Positions 9,650 through 17,745 of a stretch of 46,100 bases of DNA are shown piece after piece; the first letter of the stretch is position 1, and each line of letters begins with the position of its first letter. The notes below the pieces were generated by a model. The model made no database searches, had not been told where the DNA came from, and worked only from the letters and a program-made list of their open reading frames with translations. Position numbers and translations under genes: made by a program. This stretch comes from Pseudomonadota bacterium. GTDB taxonomy: Bacteria; Pseudomonadota; Gammaproteobacteria; Acidiferrobacterales; UBA6901. The DNA lies in assembly GCA_021783175.1 (NCBI GenBank), contig JAJXUF010000017.1:1-46100 (forward strand), in the 5' to 3' direction.

Positions 9650-9876
9650 GCATCAGCGGCATAGGGCTGCTGAAATACCGCTTGCCACGAATTCCGTTGA
9701 TTTGCGCGCCAGCCGGCGCCGGCGGAAACGTGAGGGGATCGGCGGCTTGAAGCGCCTTAGGAATTTTGCCGATGGCGAATTTCTGGGATGATGCCTGCTG
9801 TGAGGTTTGGTGGCGACCTGTGCGGCTGTCCTGCAGTGCTGTTTGGATCCGCTCGGTCGCATTGAGGATAGAAGCA

Positions 9877-10533
9877 ATGCGCCTGTTGCTGGTCGAAGAC
9901 GACCCCATGATCGGAGAAAGTGTCCGTCGCGGACTCAAGCGCGAAGGCTTCTCAGTGGACTGGGTAAACGACGCCGAGTCGGCCGCGCCTGCACTGCGTA
10001 CCGACAATTACGATTTGCTGCTCCTCGATATTGGCTTGCCACGCAAGTCCGGTCTTTCTTTGCTGCGGGAGCTGCGGGATAACGGAAACGCAGTTCCGGT
10101 ACTGGTGCTCACTGCGCGCGACGCAGTTGCAGACCGGGTGCTGGGACTCGATTGCGGCGCGGACGACTATTTGGTGAAGCCGTTCGACCTGGATGAGCTG
10201 GGCGCGCGCGTGCGCGCGCTCCTCAGGCGCCGATCTGGACGCGTCGAGCCCGAGATATTCCATGGAGGCCTCAAGCTGGTTCCCGCGACCCATGAAGCGG
10301 TGTATCGGGGCCAGCAATTGACGCTCTCGGCGCGAGAGTTCGCCCTTCTCGCGGCGCTCCTGGAGAAACCGGGCGCGGTACTATCGCGCAGCCGCCTGGA
10401 GGAACGCCTGTACGGCTGGGGAGAAGAGGTCGAGAGCAACGCCGTGGAGGTGCATATTCACAATCTGCGCAAGAAATTGGGCAGCGCCTTCATTCGCACC
10501 GTGCGCGGTGTCGGCTACATGGTGCCAAAATGA
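9877..10533 (+). CDS. OmpR/PhoB-type response regulator
   Basis: 218 residues. A receiver domain (MRLLLVEDDPMIGESV; phosphoacceptor Asp51 in LLLLDIGLP; Thr in VLVLTARDA; Lys in YLVKPFDLDEL) is followed by a winged-helix DNA-binding domain (LTLSAREFALLAALLEKPGA, ending VRTVRGVGYMVPK-like). The closest group by eye is QseB/PmrA/TctD. The ATG at 9877, preceded by GAGGATAGAAGCA, is chosen because it begins exactly at the receiver core; a longer frame to 9766 has no support. The stop overlaps the kinase start (ATGA). It probably controls the RND operon upstream, which is inferred from position only. Confidence 0.93.
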   Translation: MRLLLVEDDPMIGESVRRGLKREGFSVDWVNDAESAAPALRTDNYDLLLLDIGLPRKSGLSLLRELRDNGNAVPVLVLTARDAVADRVLGLDCGADDYLVKPFDLDELGARVRALLRRRSGRVEPEIFHGGLKLVPATHEAVYRGQQLTLSAREFALLAALLEKPGAVLSRSRLEERLYGWGEEVESNAVEVHIHNLRKKLGSAFIRTVRGVGYMVPK

Positions 10534-11873
10534 CTGTACTTTCCATTCGCCGTCGACTGCTGGTCTGGATGCTTTCCGCATTGGCGCTTGCCGGCATCGC
10601 GGCGAGCGGCATGACATATTTCCAGGCGCGCGAAGATGTGAATGATCTGTTCGATTATCAACTGCAACAATTGGCGCTGTCGCTGGAGCACCGACCCGGT
10701 GCGCCGCCGCGTATTGAGGCCGGCGATCCGGAAGATCGCGCTGAGGAGCTGGATTTTGTCACGCAGATCTGGGATCTCCAGGGAAAGCTGGTTTTCGCAA
10801 CCCATCCACGCGCAATTCTGCCGCGCGCAAGCCAGCGTGGATACGCAATGTATACCTGGGACAACAGCACTTGGCGTGCCTATCAGACAGTTTGGCGCGG
10901 TATGACAATCCAGGTTGCGCAACCGATGAGCGCACGCGCTGAAATGGCAGCGACCATGGCGCTGCGCATGCTGGTGCCAGTATTGATACTGATACCTTTT
11001 CTCGGCGTGGTCATCTGGGTGAGCGTCGGGCGTGGTCTCATGCCGCTCAATGAAATCGGCGCGGCGCTGAAATCCCGCAACCCATCGGCCCTGTCGCCGC
11101 TGGCGGCAAAGCATTTGCCGGTCGAAGTGATGCCGATGGTTTCGGCCATGAATGATTTGCTGGCGCGCCTTTCCAAGGCAATGGAGACTCAGCGCCAGTT
11201 CATCGCCGATGCTGCACACGAATTACGTACTCCGCTTACCGCCGTGCAGCTTCAGCTGCAGCTGGTCGAGCGTGCAGATAGCCAGCAGGAGCGGGAATTG
11301 GCGCTCGCTGAACTCAAGTCCGGTATCCAGCGCGCGATTCATCTGGTGAGTCAACTACTGGCGCTTGCCCGCGCCCAGCCGGAGGCCGTTAACCGCACCT
11401 TCGACGTCGTCGCTATAGACCGATTGGCTCAGACGGTCGTGGCTGAGTATGCGTCTCTCGCGGTGAATCGCGGTATCGATCTGGGTATTGCACGGCTCGA
11501 GCCGACGCAGACCGTTGGCGACGCCGAGAGTCTGCGTGTGATGCTGGGCAATCTTGCGGACAACGCGATTCGATATACGCCCAGCGGCGGACGAGTGGAT
11601 CTCAGCGTTTATACCAGCGAAAGTGACGCGGTGCTGGAAGTCGAGGATAACGGCCCGGGAATTCCACGCGAGGATCTGCCGCGCGTTTTTGACCGTTTCT
11701 TTCGGCTGCCGGGCAGCCAACCGCAGGGCAGTGGCCTCGGTTTGGCCATCGTTAAGAACGTTGCCGAACGCCACCGCGGACATATCGTGCTGAGTGCCGG
11801 CAGAAATGGCAGGGGCTTGAAGGCGACCATTCGCCTCGCTGCCACTGCGCAGCAGCCGGTCCGCACAGGCTAG
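10530..11873 (+). CDS. Two-component sensor histidine kinase
   Basis: 447 residues: TM1 (LVWMLSALALAGIAASGM), a periplasmic segment of about 130 residues, TM2 (MLVPVLILIPFLGVVIWVSV), a short HAMP-like linker, the dimerisation and phosphoacceptor box (FIADAAHELRTPLTAVQLQL) and an HATPase domain with N box (NLADNAIRYTPSGG), G1 (VEDNGPGIP) and G2 (GSGLGLAIVKNVAERH). It is QseC/TctE-like in layout and would be an inner-membrane sensor phosphorylating the regulator encoded by the overlapping upstream gene. The signal is not identifiable. It converges with the cytochrome c peroxidase gene. Confidence 0.92.
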   Translation: MTVLSIRRRLLVWMLSALALAGIAASGMTYFQAREDVNDLFDYQLQQLALSLEHRPGAPPRIEAGDPEDRAEELDFVTQIWDLQGKLVFATHPRAILPRASQRGYAMYTWDNSTWRAYQTVWRGMTIQVAQPMSARAEMAATMALRMLVPVLILIPFLGVVIWVSVGRGLMPLNEIGAALKSRNPSALSPLAAKHLPVEVMPMVSAMNDLLARLSKAMETQRQFIADAAHELRTPLTAVQLQLQLVERADSQQERELALAELKSGIQRAIHLVSQLLALARAQPEAVNRTFDVVAIDRLAQTVVAEYASLAVNRGIDLGIARLEPTQTVGDAESLRVMLGNLADNAIRYTPSGGRVDLSVYTSESDAVLEVEDNGPGIPREDLPRVFDRFFRLPGSQPQGSGLGLAIVKNVAERHRGHIVLSAGRNGRGLKATIRLAATAQQPVRTG

Positions 11874-11901
11874 ACACAGACCTGTGCGGACCGGTGCAGG
11901 C

Positions 11902-11930
11902 CGCGGCTCGCCGTTTGTTGGCGAGCGGCG
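11902..11930. terminator. Hairpin between convergent genes
   Basis: GCTCGCC (11906-11912) pairs with GGCGAGC (11920-11926) around a 7-base loop, and the stem extends by three more pairs after one mismatch. It lies between the kinase stop and the peroxidase stop and could end both transcripts, but there is no T-run. Confidence 0.35.
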
Positions 11931-11932
11931 AA

Positions 11933-13003
11933 TCAGGGCTGGAAAGCCGCCGCTGGTAGTTGTGGTACGGTCGCAAAATCCTTCGGCAAAGTCCCGGTCA
12001 GGCTGTTGAGGAAGGCGACGATGTCAGCAACCTGACCGTCGTTCAGGTTTTTGCCGAGCTGCACTTTTGCCATAATCCTGACTGCCTGCGGCAAGGTCGC
12101 AACCGATCCGTCGTGAAAGTACGGCGGCGTCATGGCGACGTTGCGCAGACTGGGCACCTTGAATACGTACATGTCTTTGGGGTCATGGGTCACGTCGAAC
12201 CGGCCCTTGTCGATCTGCTTGCTGCCGGTGGCCTTCCAGTAATCTTCGACAACACCGAATTTCTGGAAAGTCTGCCCGCCAACGTCGACCCCGTTGTGAC
12301 ATGATATGCAGCCATTGTCGATAAATTCCCCTAGGCCAGCGCGCGCCTGTACGGATAATGCCCGAATATTTCCCTTCAGATAGGCATCAAACGGCGACGG
12401 TGTGACCAGGGTGCGCTCGTAGGCGCCGATGGCTATGCCCCAGTTTTCCGCAGTGATCGGATTTTTCTCTCCGGGGAACGCTTGGCGGAAAAGCGGCGCA
12501 TAGGCTTTGATAGCGTCGATCCTGGCCATGGCGGCGGCGTAGTTGGGATTGCCGAAGCTCGGCGGACCGACCAAGGCCTGCATGGCCTGGTCTTCAACGT
12601 TCTTGCGATCGCCGCGCCAGTGGGCGCGGAACTCCAGTGCAGCATTGAGCACGGTTGGTGCGTTGCGCGGGTTTACCCGGTCCTTGACGCCGATAGGCTT
12701 GGCCAGCGCGTCCGTGCCATAAAGGGTTGGTTCGTGGCACTTTGAGCAGCTTACGGTTCCATCGAGCGAGATACGCGGATCGAAAAACAACATCCGTCCG
12801 AGCCGCACGCGCGCCGCGGTTACCGGATAGGCAGCAGTTGCCATGTTCTTCGGCAGGGGCTTGAAGATCTGCTGTGCCTGTTTGAGCAATGACTGATCGC
12901 TGCGCGCCATCGCAGGCAACGTGCACATTGCAAGCGCCAGGGCGAGACCCGTTGCGAACAGTCGAGGAATCGTCGATGAAGATTTGGTTTCTGCGTCAGC
13001 CAT
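11933..13003 (-). CDS. Di-haem cytochrome c peroxidase (MauG/CcpA family)
   Basis: 356 residues, with two c-type haem-binding motifs: CSKCH at about residues 86-90 and CISCH at about 232-236. Family landmarks include LGRMLFFDPRISLDGTVSCS, NPRNAPTVLNAALE and VPSLRNVAMTPPYFHDGSVA. An N-terminal signal (TGLALALAMCTLPAMARS) sends it to the periplasm, where such enzymes reduce hydrogen peroxide with electrons from small cytochromes or cupredoxins; MauG-like members instead modify protein substrates. The ATG at 13003 is preceded by AAGGAG at good spacing. It is on the same strand as the Atm1-type exporter upstream, 206 bases away. Confidence 0.92.
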   Translation of the reverse strand: MADAETKSSSTIPRLFATGLALALAMCTLPAMARSDQSLLKQAQQIFKPLPKNMATAAYPVTAARVRLGRMLFFDPRISLDGTVSCSKCHEPTLYGTDALAKPIGVKDRVNPRNAPTVLNAALEFRAHWRGDRKNVEDQAMQALVGPPSFGNPNYAAAMARIDAIKAYAPLFRQAFPGEKNPITAENWGIAIGAYERTLVTPSPFDAYLKGNIRALSVQARAGLGEFIDNGCISCHNGVDVGGQTFQKFGVVEDYWKATGSKQIDKGRFDVTHDPKDMYVFKVPSLRNVAMTPPYFHDGSVATLPQAVRIMAKVQLGKNLNDGQVADIVAFLNSLTGTLPKDFATVPQLPAAAFQP

Positions 13004-13209
13004 AATGGACTCCTTAAAAAACTCGCGTTGGTATTGCTATTGTTTCCGTGGACTTGCTGGGATGCGGTTCCTCATATAAAGAGGACCTACAACGCCGGGC
13101 AAGCGGCTATTAGAACGCAATGATTTAGACAGAGTCCAGCATTGTATTCGCCGGATCACGTTTTTTTGTGGCGGGAGAAATACCAGGCGGCGACAAAGCA
13201 GTTGCGCCG

Positions 13210-15033
13210 TTAATGCGCTGGTATCAGGCCGTTACCCACGGCTTTGAGCGGAGCTTCCTGCTCTTCCTGCTGTTGCAGCGTCCACAGGTGGGAATAGGCA
13301 CCGCGGCGTGCGATGAGCTCGCTATGCGTTCCGCGTTCGACGATGCGGCCGTGATCAATTACCAGAATCTGGTCTGCATCCATTACGGTCGAAAGGCGGT
13401 GGGCAATGACGAGAGTAGTGTGATTGACGGCGATTTCCTGCAGTTCGGCTTGAATCGCGCGTTCGGTCTTGGAATCCAGGGCGGACGTCGCCTCATCAAA
13501 GATGAGTATGCGCGGATTCTTGAGCAGGGTGCGGGCAATCGCCACGCGCTGCTTCTCGCCGCCGGACAATTTCAGGCCTCGCTCGCCCACCAGCGTATCG
13601 TATTTGTCGGGCAGTGTTTCGACAAACTGGTGAATATGCGCAGCGCGAGCGGCCTCAATGATTTCCGCATGTGACGCCCCGGGCCTGCCGTAGGCAATGT
13701 TGTAATAGATGGTGTCGTTGAACAGAACCGTGTCCTGCGGCACGATGCCGATGGCTGCGCGCAGACTGGTCTGTGTGACGTCGCGCAGATCTTGACCGTC
13801 GATAAGAATTTTTCCCTGACTAACGTCGTAAAACCTGAAGAGCAGCCGCGACAGTGTCGACTTGCCGGCGCCGCTTGCCCCGACTACGGCCACTTTGTGC
13901 CCCGCCGGAACCTGGAAATCGAGGTCAAACAGGATTTGGCGCCGTGCGTCATAGCCGAAGCTAACATGTTCGAAGCGAATTGCGCCTTGCCTGACATCGA
14001 TGTCGCGGGCGCCTGGTTTATCGGATACTTCCGGATTCTGTTCCAGCAGATTGAACATTCTTTCCATATCGGCCAATGAATGGCGAATTTCGCGGTACAC
14101 GAAGCCGAGAAAGTGAAGAGGCATGTAAAGCTGAATAAGGAAGGAATTGACCAGCACCAGATCGCCAAGCGTCATCTTGCCATTTACGACCCCGTTGGCC
14201 GCCATGAGCATGAGGATGGTGACACCCACGGCGATGATCGCGCTCTGACCGATATTGAGAACGGAAAGCGAGGTCTGGTTTCGGACTGCCGCTGCCTCCC
14301 AGGTTGCCAGGGTGGAGTCGTAGCGTTGGGCTTCATAACCTTCGTTACCGAAATACTTTACTGTCTCGTAATTCAGCAGACTGTCGACGGCGCGGGTATT
14401 TGCTTTTGAATCCATCTCGTTCATGGTACGGCGGAAAATCATGCGCCATTCTGTAATGGCCAGGGTAAAAACAATGTAGGCAACGAGCGTGATCAGCGTG
14501 ACGCCGCAGAACCACGGATTGTATTTGACCAGCAGAATGATCATGACCATGCCCATCTCGAACAAGGTGGGCAGAATATTGAACAGCGTGAAATTGAGCA
14601 GGAAACGGATGCCGGTAGTGCCACGCTCGATATCGCGCGACACCCCGCCTGTCTGCCGCTCCAAGTGGAATCGCAGTGCCAGGTTGTGCAGATGGCGGAA
14701 TACCTTGAGGGCAACGCGCCGGATGGAGCGTTGCAGCACCTTGGCAAAGACGACGTCGCGCAGTTCGCCGAAAAGCGAATTGCCGAGACGCAATGCACCA
14801 TAGGCGACGAGCAGAAACACGGGTAGTACCAGAACGGCCTTAGGCCTGTTCAGCGAATCGACCACGTCTTTCAGCACCAGCGGCACGCCGACGTTGGCGA
14901 GTTTGGCGACAATGAGGAATGACAACGCCAGTACCACGCGTCCGCGGAACTCCCAGAGATAGGGCAGCAGCGTGCGGATCGTCTTCCAATCATTGCGATT
15001 GGTCGGTGGTTTGCCGGTATGAGAAATGCGCAT
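13210..15033 (-). CDS. Atm1/HMT1-type ABC exporter, fused permease-ATPase
   Basis: 607 residues: a six-helix transmembrane domain (from VVLALSFLIVAKLANVGVPL) with the Atm1-like intracellular segment RQTGGVSRDIERGTTGIRFL, then a nucleotide-binding domain with Walker A (GASGAGKSTLSRLLFRFYD), signature LSGGEKQRVAIART, Walker B ILIFDEATSALDS and H-loop VIAHRLSTV. Bacterial and mitochondrial Atm1 proteins export glutathione-conjugated metals or sulfur species as homodimers; this role is taken from the family. The start ATG at 15033 gives the canonical length. No obvious partner gene is adjacent. Confidence 0.9.
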   Translation of the reverse strand: MRISHTGKPPTNRNDWKTIRTLLPYLWEFRGRVVLALSFLIVAKLANVGVPLVLKDVVDSLNRPKAVLVLPVFLLVAYGALRLGNSLFGELRDVVFAKVLQRSIRRVALKVFRHLHNLALRFHLERQTGGVSRDIERGTTGIRFLLNFTLFNILPTLFEMGMVMIILLVKYNPWFCGVTLITLVAYIVFTLAITEWRMIFRRTMNEMDSKANTRAVDSLLNYETVKYFGNEGYEAQRYDSTLATWEAAAVRNQTSLSVLNIGQSAIIAVGVTILMLMAANGVVNGKMTLGDLVLVNSFLIQLYMPLHFLGFVYREIRHSLADMERMFNLLEQNPEVSDKPGARDIDVRQGAIRFEHVSFGYDARRQILFDLDFQVPAGHKVAVVGASGAGKSTLSRLLFRFYDVSQGKILIDGQDLRDVTQTSLRAAIGIVPQDTVLFNDTIYYNIAYGRPGASHAEIIEAARAAHIHQFVETLPDKYDTLVGERGLKLSGGEKQRVAIARTLLKNPRILIFDEATSALDSKTERAIQAELQEIAVNHTTLVIAHRLSTVMDADQILVIDHGRIVERGTHSELIARRGAYSHLWTLQQQEEQEAPLKAVGNGLIPAH

Positions 15034-15442
15034 GGTAGTTTAAGGAGTCTGGTCCAGAAGGGATTTTACCCCGGCGCAGGGTGCAACGGCCAATTGCCAC
15101 TGCCAGGCGGGGTTATTGCCAATGCAAGCAGTTTGGGCAAAGCGCGCCGGTATTCCTACTTGATAAGGCGCACCAAAGAAGGTCAGCGACGTTGCCGATG
15201 CCTTCGCTGTGGTGCAAAAACGCCGTCAACTCAGCCACAACTTCTTTGTGGGAAAGATCTATCCTCTAGTTTTTATTGGACTTTTTGGCCAAAGTCACAG
15301 TTGGCATCTGGTTTGCTACTACAGCAGGCGAGACGCCGCGCCGGTTCATCCGTAAGCCGCTTCGCATCAGCGGCGGCGCAAAGGGTCCACAGCGGACGCC
15401 GCTGGCAGCATCGAGTACGAGAAACGGAATGACGGCGCGACG
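15034..15442. other. Regulatory intergenic region upstream of nasT
   Basis: About 410 bases between the divergent Atm1-type exporter and nasT, with no credible gene. It contains the sigma-54-like promoter listed separately. A GGTGCA at 15211-15216 resembles an NtrC half-site, about 90 bases upstream of the -24 element, but I cannot find a convincing second half at the canonical spacing. Confidence 0.45.
15301..15318 (+). promoter_or_regulatory. Sigma-54 (RpoN)-type promoter for nasT
   Basis: TTGGCATCTGGTTTGCTA has the -24 GG at 15303-15304 and the -12 GC at 15315-15316, separated by exactly 10 bases, and matches the TGGCA...TTGCT consensus at all key positions except the base after TGGCA. 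Transcription would begin near 15328, giving nasT a leader of about 115 bases. It is the expected promoter class for NtrC-controlled nitrogen genes. Confidence 0.6.
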
Positions 15443-16018
15443 ATGCTCAGAGTAATGCTGGTGGATGAAGACGCGGAGCGGTCGCAGATTTTGCAGGAAG
15501 CGCTGCAACAGGCAGGCTACGAGGTCGTGGCGCGCCTGGGCAGTGGTAGCGATCTCGCCGCACAAGTAGGTGAAACGCAGCCGGATGTCATCATTATCGA
15601 CATGGACTCTCCGGACCGGGACATTTTGGAGCATCTGTGTTCCATCAGTCGTGACCAGCCGCGACCGGTAGTGATGTTTACGCATGACGATGACAGCACA
15701 AAGATGCGCGCAGCGTTGCGCGCCGGTGTCAGCGCCTATGTGGTGCGTGGACTTGAAAGCGAGCGCGTGAAGCCCATCGTCGAAGTGGCAATGGCACGTT
15801 TTCAGGAAGTCCAGGCGCTGCGCAAGGAACTGGGTGAGATGAAGACGGCGCTTGCCGACCGCAAGCTGGTTGAGCGCGCCAAAGGCATCGTCATGAAGCA
15901 GCGATCGTGCACGGAAGAGCAGGCGTATGCGTTGATGCGCAAGCTGGCAATGGATCGCAACCAGCGTATCGCAGACGTGGCGGAGAACATCATCGACATG
16001 GCGAAGTTGTTGACGTAG
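15443..16018 (+). CDS. nasT: NasT-type ANTAR antitermination response regulator
   Basis: 191 residues: a receiver domain (MLRVMLVDEDAERSQIL; candidate acceptor Asp53 in IIIDMDSPDRD), then a helix and a C-terminal ANTAR domain (from about residue 130: LADRKLVERAKGIVMKQRSC, TEEQAYALMRKLAMDRNQRI). ANTAR domains bind tandem hexaloop RNA hairpins and prevent formation of a terminator; NasT does this for nitrate-assimilation operons. Such an RNA lies immediately downstream (16061-16178), between nasT and nrtA. The position where receivers usually have Lys carries Arg (AYVVRGL), which suggests phosphorylation is not the main input. In known systems the NrtA-like sensor NasS holds NasT inactive; no nasS is adjacent here. 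Confidence 0.9.
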   Translation: MLRVMLVDEDAERSQILQEALQQAGYEVVARLGSGSDLAAQVGETQPDVIIIDMDSPDRDILEHLCSISRDQPRPVVMFTHDDDSTKMRAALRAGVSAYVVRGLESERVKPIVEVAMARFQEVQALRKELGEMKTALADRKLVERAKGIVMKQRSCTEEQAYALMRKLAMDRNQRIADVAENIIDMAKLLT

Positions 16019-16060
16019 TCGTTGACGCAGATTTATTTAGAGGTGTAGAGCACGAATTAC

Positions 16061-16136
16061 CGCGGATCGCCCAATGGCGGGCTGGCCGCGAATACAGGCG
16101 ACGAACTAATTGTTCGTCGGCCGGGCAACGGCGCCC
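16061..16136 (+). ncRNA. ANTAR-responsive tandem hairpin leader RNA (P1 and P2)
   Basis: P1: outer stem CGCGG/CCGCG (16061-16065/16086-16090), inner stem GCCC/GGGC (16069-16072/16079-16082) and hexaloop AATGGC (16073-16078). P2: GGGC/GCCC (16123-16126/16133-16136) with hexaloop AACGGC (16127-16132). Both loops have A at position 1 and G at position 4, the known ANTAR recognition signature. The linker contains an extra 8-bp hairpin, CGACGAAC/GTTCGTCG (16099-16106/16112-16119). The P2 loop and 3' arm are the same bases as the 5' arm of the terminator that follows, so the two structures exclude each other. NasT binding would favour P2 and allow read-through into nrtA. Confidence 0.85.
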
Positions 16137-16178
16137 TGATCACCGGAAATTTCCGGATGGTTGGGCGCCGTTTTTTTT
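16127..16178 (+). terminator. Intrinsic terminator/attenuator upstream of nrtA
   Basis: AACGGCGCCC (16127-16136) pairs with GGGCGCCGTT (16163-16172) and is followed by an unbroken run of eight T (16171-16178). The enclosed region carries a second palindrome (16143-16156). It both ends the nasT transcript and acts as the regulated attenuator of the nrt-nir-nas operon. Confidence 0.9.
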
Positions 16179-16280
16179 GGCCGATTCAGACGGCGACAGC
16201 TGCGGGGACGAGTGCAGCAGCGGCGGCAGGACTGGCCGGCAGTTGCTTTGGCCACTACGACAACGGGAGTTCATAGACAA

Positions 16281-17723
16281 ATGCAATACCAAGACCGAGG
16301 CACGAAGGGTGCAGCATTAGGCAAGGCGCAGCAGACCGATGGTGAACGCCGGAGCTTTCTGCGCAACGGGCTGGCCGCGGGCGTTGCTGCCGGAGTGTTG
16401 TCTATGCTGCCTGCAGGTTTGCGCAGTGCAGCATGGGCGGGCGAATCCGCTGGGCCGGAGAAATCGGACGTCACGTTTGGGTTTATCCCGCTTACAGACT
16501 GTGCCGCAATCGTGATTGCAGCAGAGAAAGGCTATTTCAAGAAATACGGGTTGAACGTTAACGTCTCGAAGGAAGCGTCTTGGGCGAATATTCGTGACAA
16601 GGTAGCGATCGGTGCGCTAGACGGTGCACACATGCTGGCGGGCATGCCGATTGCGGCGACCCTGGGGGTCGGCGCATTGCCCAGGCACACAATCACGGCA
16701 TTCAGCATGGATCTCAACGGCAATGGCATTACCGTGTCGAACGCCCTTTACCAGAGGATGGTCAGGGCCGATCCGCAGGCAATGGTCGAACGCCCCATTA
16801 CAGCACGTGCCCTGAAAAAAGTGATCGATGCTGACAAGCGCACCGGCAAAGGTCCGATGACTTTCGCCATGGTGTTTCCTGTGTCCACCCACAATTACCA
16901 GTTGCGCTACTGGCTGGCCTCTGCCGGTATCGATCCTGACAATGACCTGCGGTTGATCGTCATTCCTCCACCGCAAATGGTGGCAAATCTCGAGGCAGGT
17001 AATGTCGACGGCTACTGCGTAGGTGAACCCTGGAACGAGCGTGCCGTCACGGCAGGAATCGGGCATACGCTCATCACCAGCTACGAACTTTGGAATAACA
17101 ACCCGGAGAAAGTATTCGGCGTAAATCTGGAATGGGCGGAAAAATATCCACGTACCCATAAGGCCGCGGTCATGGCAATGATTGAAGCCGCACAGTGGAT
17201 GGATCAGCCAGAGAACCGTCCGGAAGTTGTGCGCATCATTTCGCAGAAGTCGTACGTCAATGCGCCAGACGAAGTCGTCAAGATGTCCATGACCGGGACG
17301 TTTCGCTACTCCTCTGGCGAGGCGCCGCGTTCGCTGCCGGATTTCAATGTGTTCTATCGCTACGCGGCGAATTTTCCATGGCGCTCGCAAGCGGAATGGT
17401 TCATTACGCAGATGTTGCGCTGGGGGCAGATCCGCAAGGCTATCGATATTCGTCACACGGCCGCCTCCGTGTATCGGCCTGACCTGTACCGGGATGCGGC
17501 GAAGGAGCTTGGAGTTCCCTATCCAACGATTGACTACAAAACCGAGGGCACTCACGCCGCGACATGGACGCTAACGCACGCAAGCAGGCCCATCGTGATG
17601 GGGCCGGACCGCTTCTTTGATGGGCTGCATTACGATCCGGCGAGGCTCATTGCCTACCTCGACAGCTTCAAGGTGCATAACCGCAAGGTAAATACGGCTT
17701 CGCTCGTCAAGCTCAACACCTGA
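16281..17723 (+). CDS. nrtA: Nitrate ABC transporter substrate-binding protein, Tat-exported
   Basis: 480 residues from the ATG at 16281, which has GGGAGT 10 bases upstream and starts after the leader terminator. It has a twin-arginine signal, ERRSFLRNGLAAGVAAGVL (Arg pair at 23-24), then the NrtA/CmpA-type fold: VTFGFIPLTDCAAIVIAAEK, FPVSTHNYQLRYWLASAGID and DGYCVGEPWNERAVTAG. The family binds nitrate (NrtA) or bicarbonate (CmpA); neighbouring nitrite and nitrate reductase genes point to nitrate. Being exported, it should be the transporter subunit rather than the cytoplasmic sensor NasS, which lacks a signal peptide. A frame extension to 16161 runs through the terminator and is not used. 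Confidence 0.92.
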   Translation: MQYQDRGTKGAALGKAQQTDGERRSFLRNGLAAGVAAGVLSMLPAGLRSAAWAGESAGPEKSDVTFGFIPLTDCAAIVIAAEKGYFKKYGLNVNVSKEASWANIRDKVAIGALDGAHMLAGMPIAATLGVGALPRHTITAFSMDLNGNGITVSNALYQRMVRADPQAMVERPITARALKKVIDADKRTGKGPMTFAMVFPVSTHNYQLRYWLASAGIDPDNDLRLIVIPPPQMVANLEAGNVDGYCVGEPWNERAVTAGIGHTLITSYELWNNNPEKVFGVNLEWAEKYPRTHKAAVMAMIEAAQWMDQPENRPEVVRIISQKSYVNAPDEVVKMSMTGTFRYSSGEAPRSLPDFNVFYRYAANFPWRSQAEWFITQMLRWGQIRKAIDIRHTAASVYRPDLYRDAAKELGVPYPTIDYKTEGTHAATWTLTHASRPIVMGPDRFFDGLHYDPARLIAYLDSFKVHNRKVNTASLVKLNT

Positions 17724-17745
17724 ACAAAGGCTGCCAGGAGGGAAA

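Noticed and set aside
15165..15200. NtrC-like dyad (GCACC...GGT) upstream of the sigma-54 promoter
   Set aside because: The spacing between half-sites is one base too long and the second half is incomplete.
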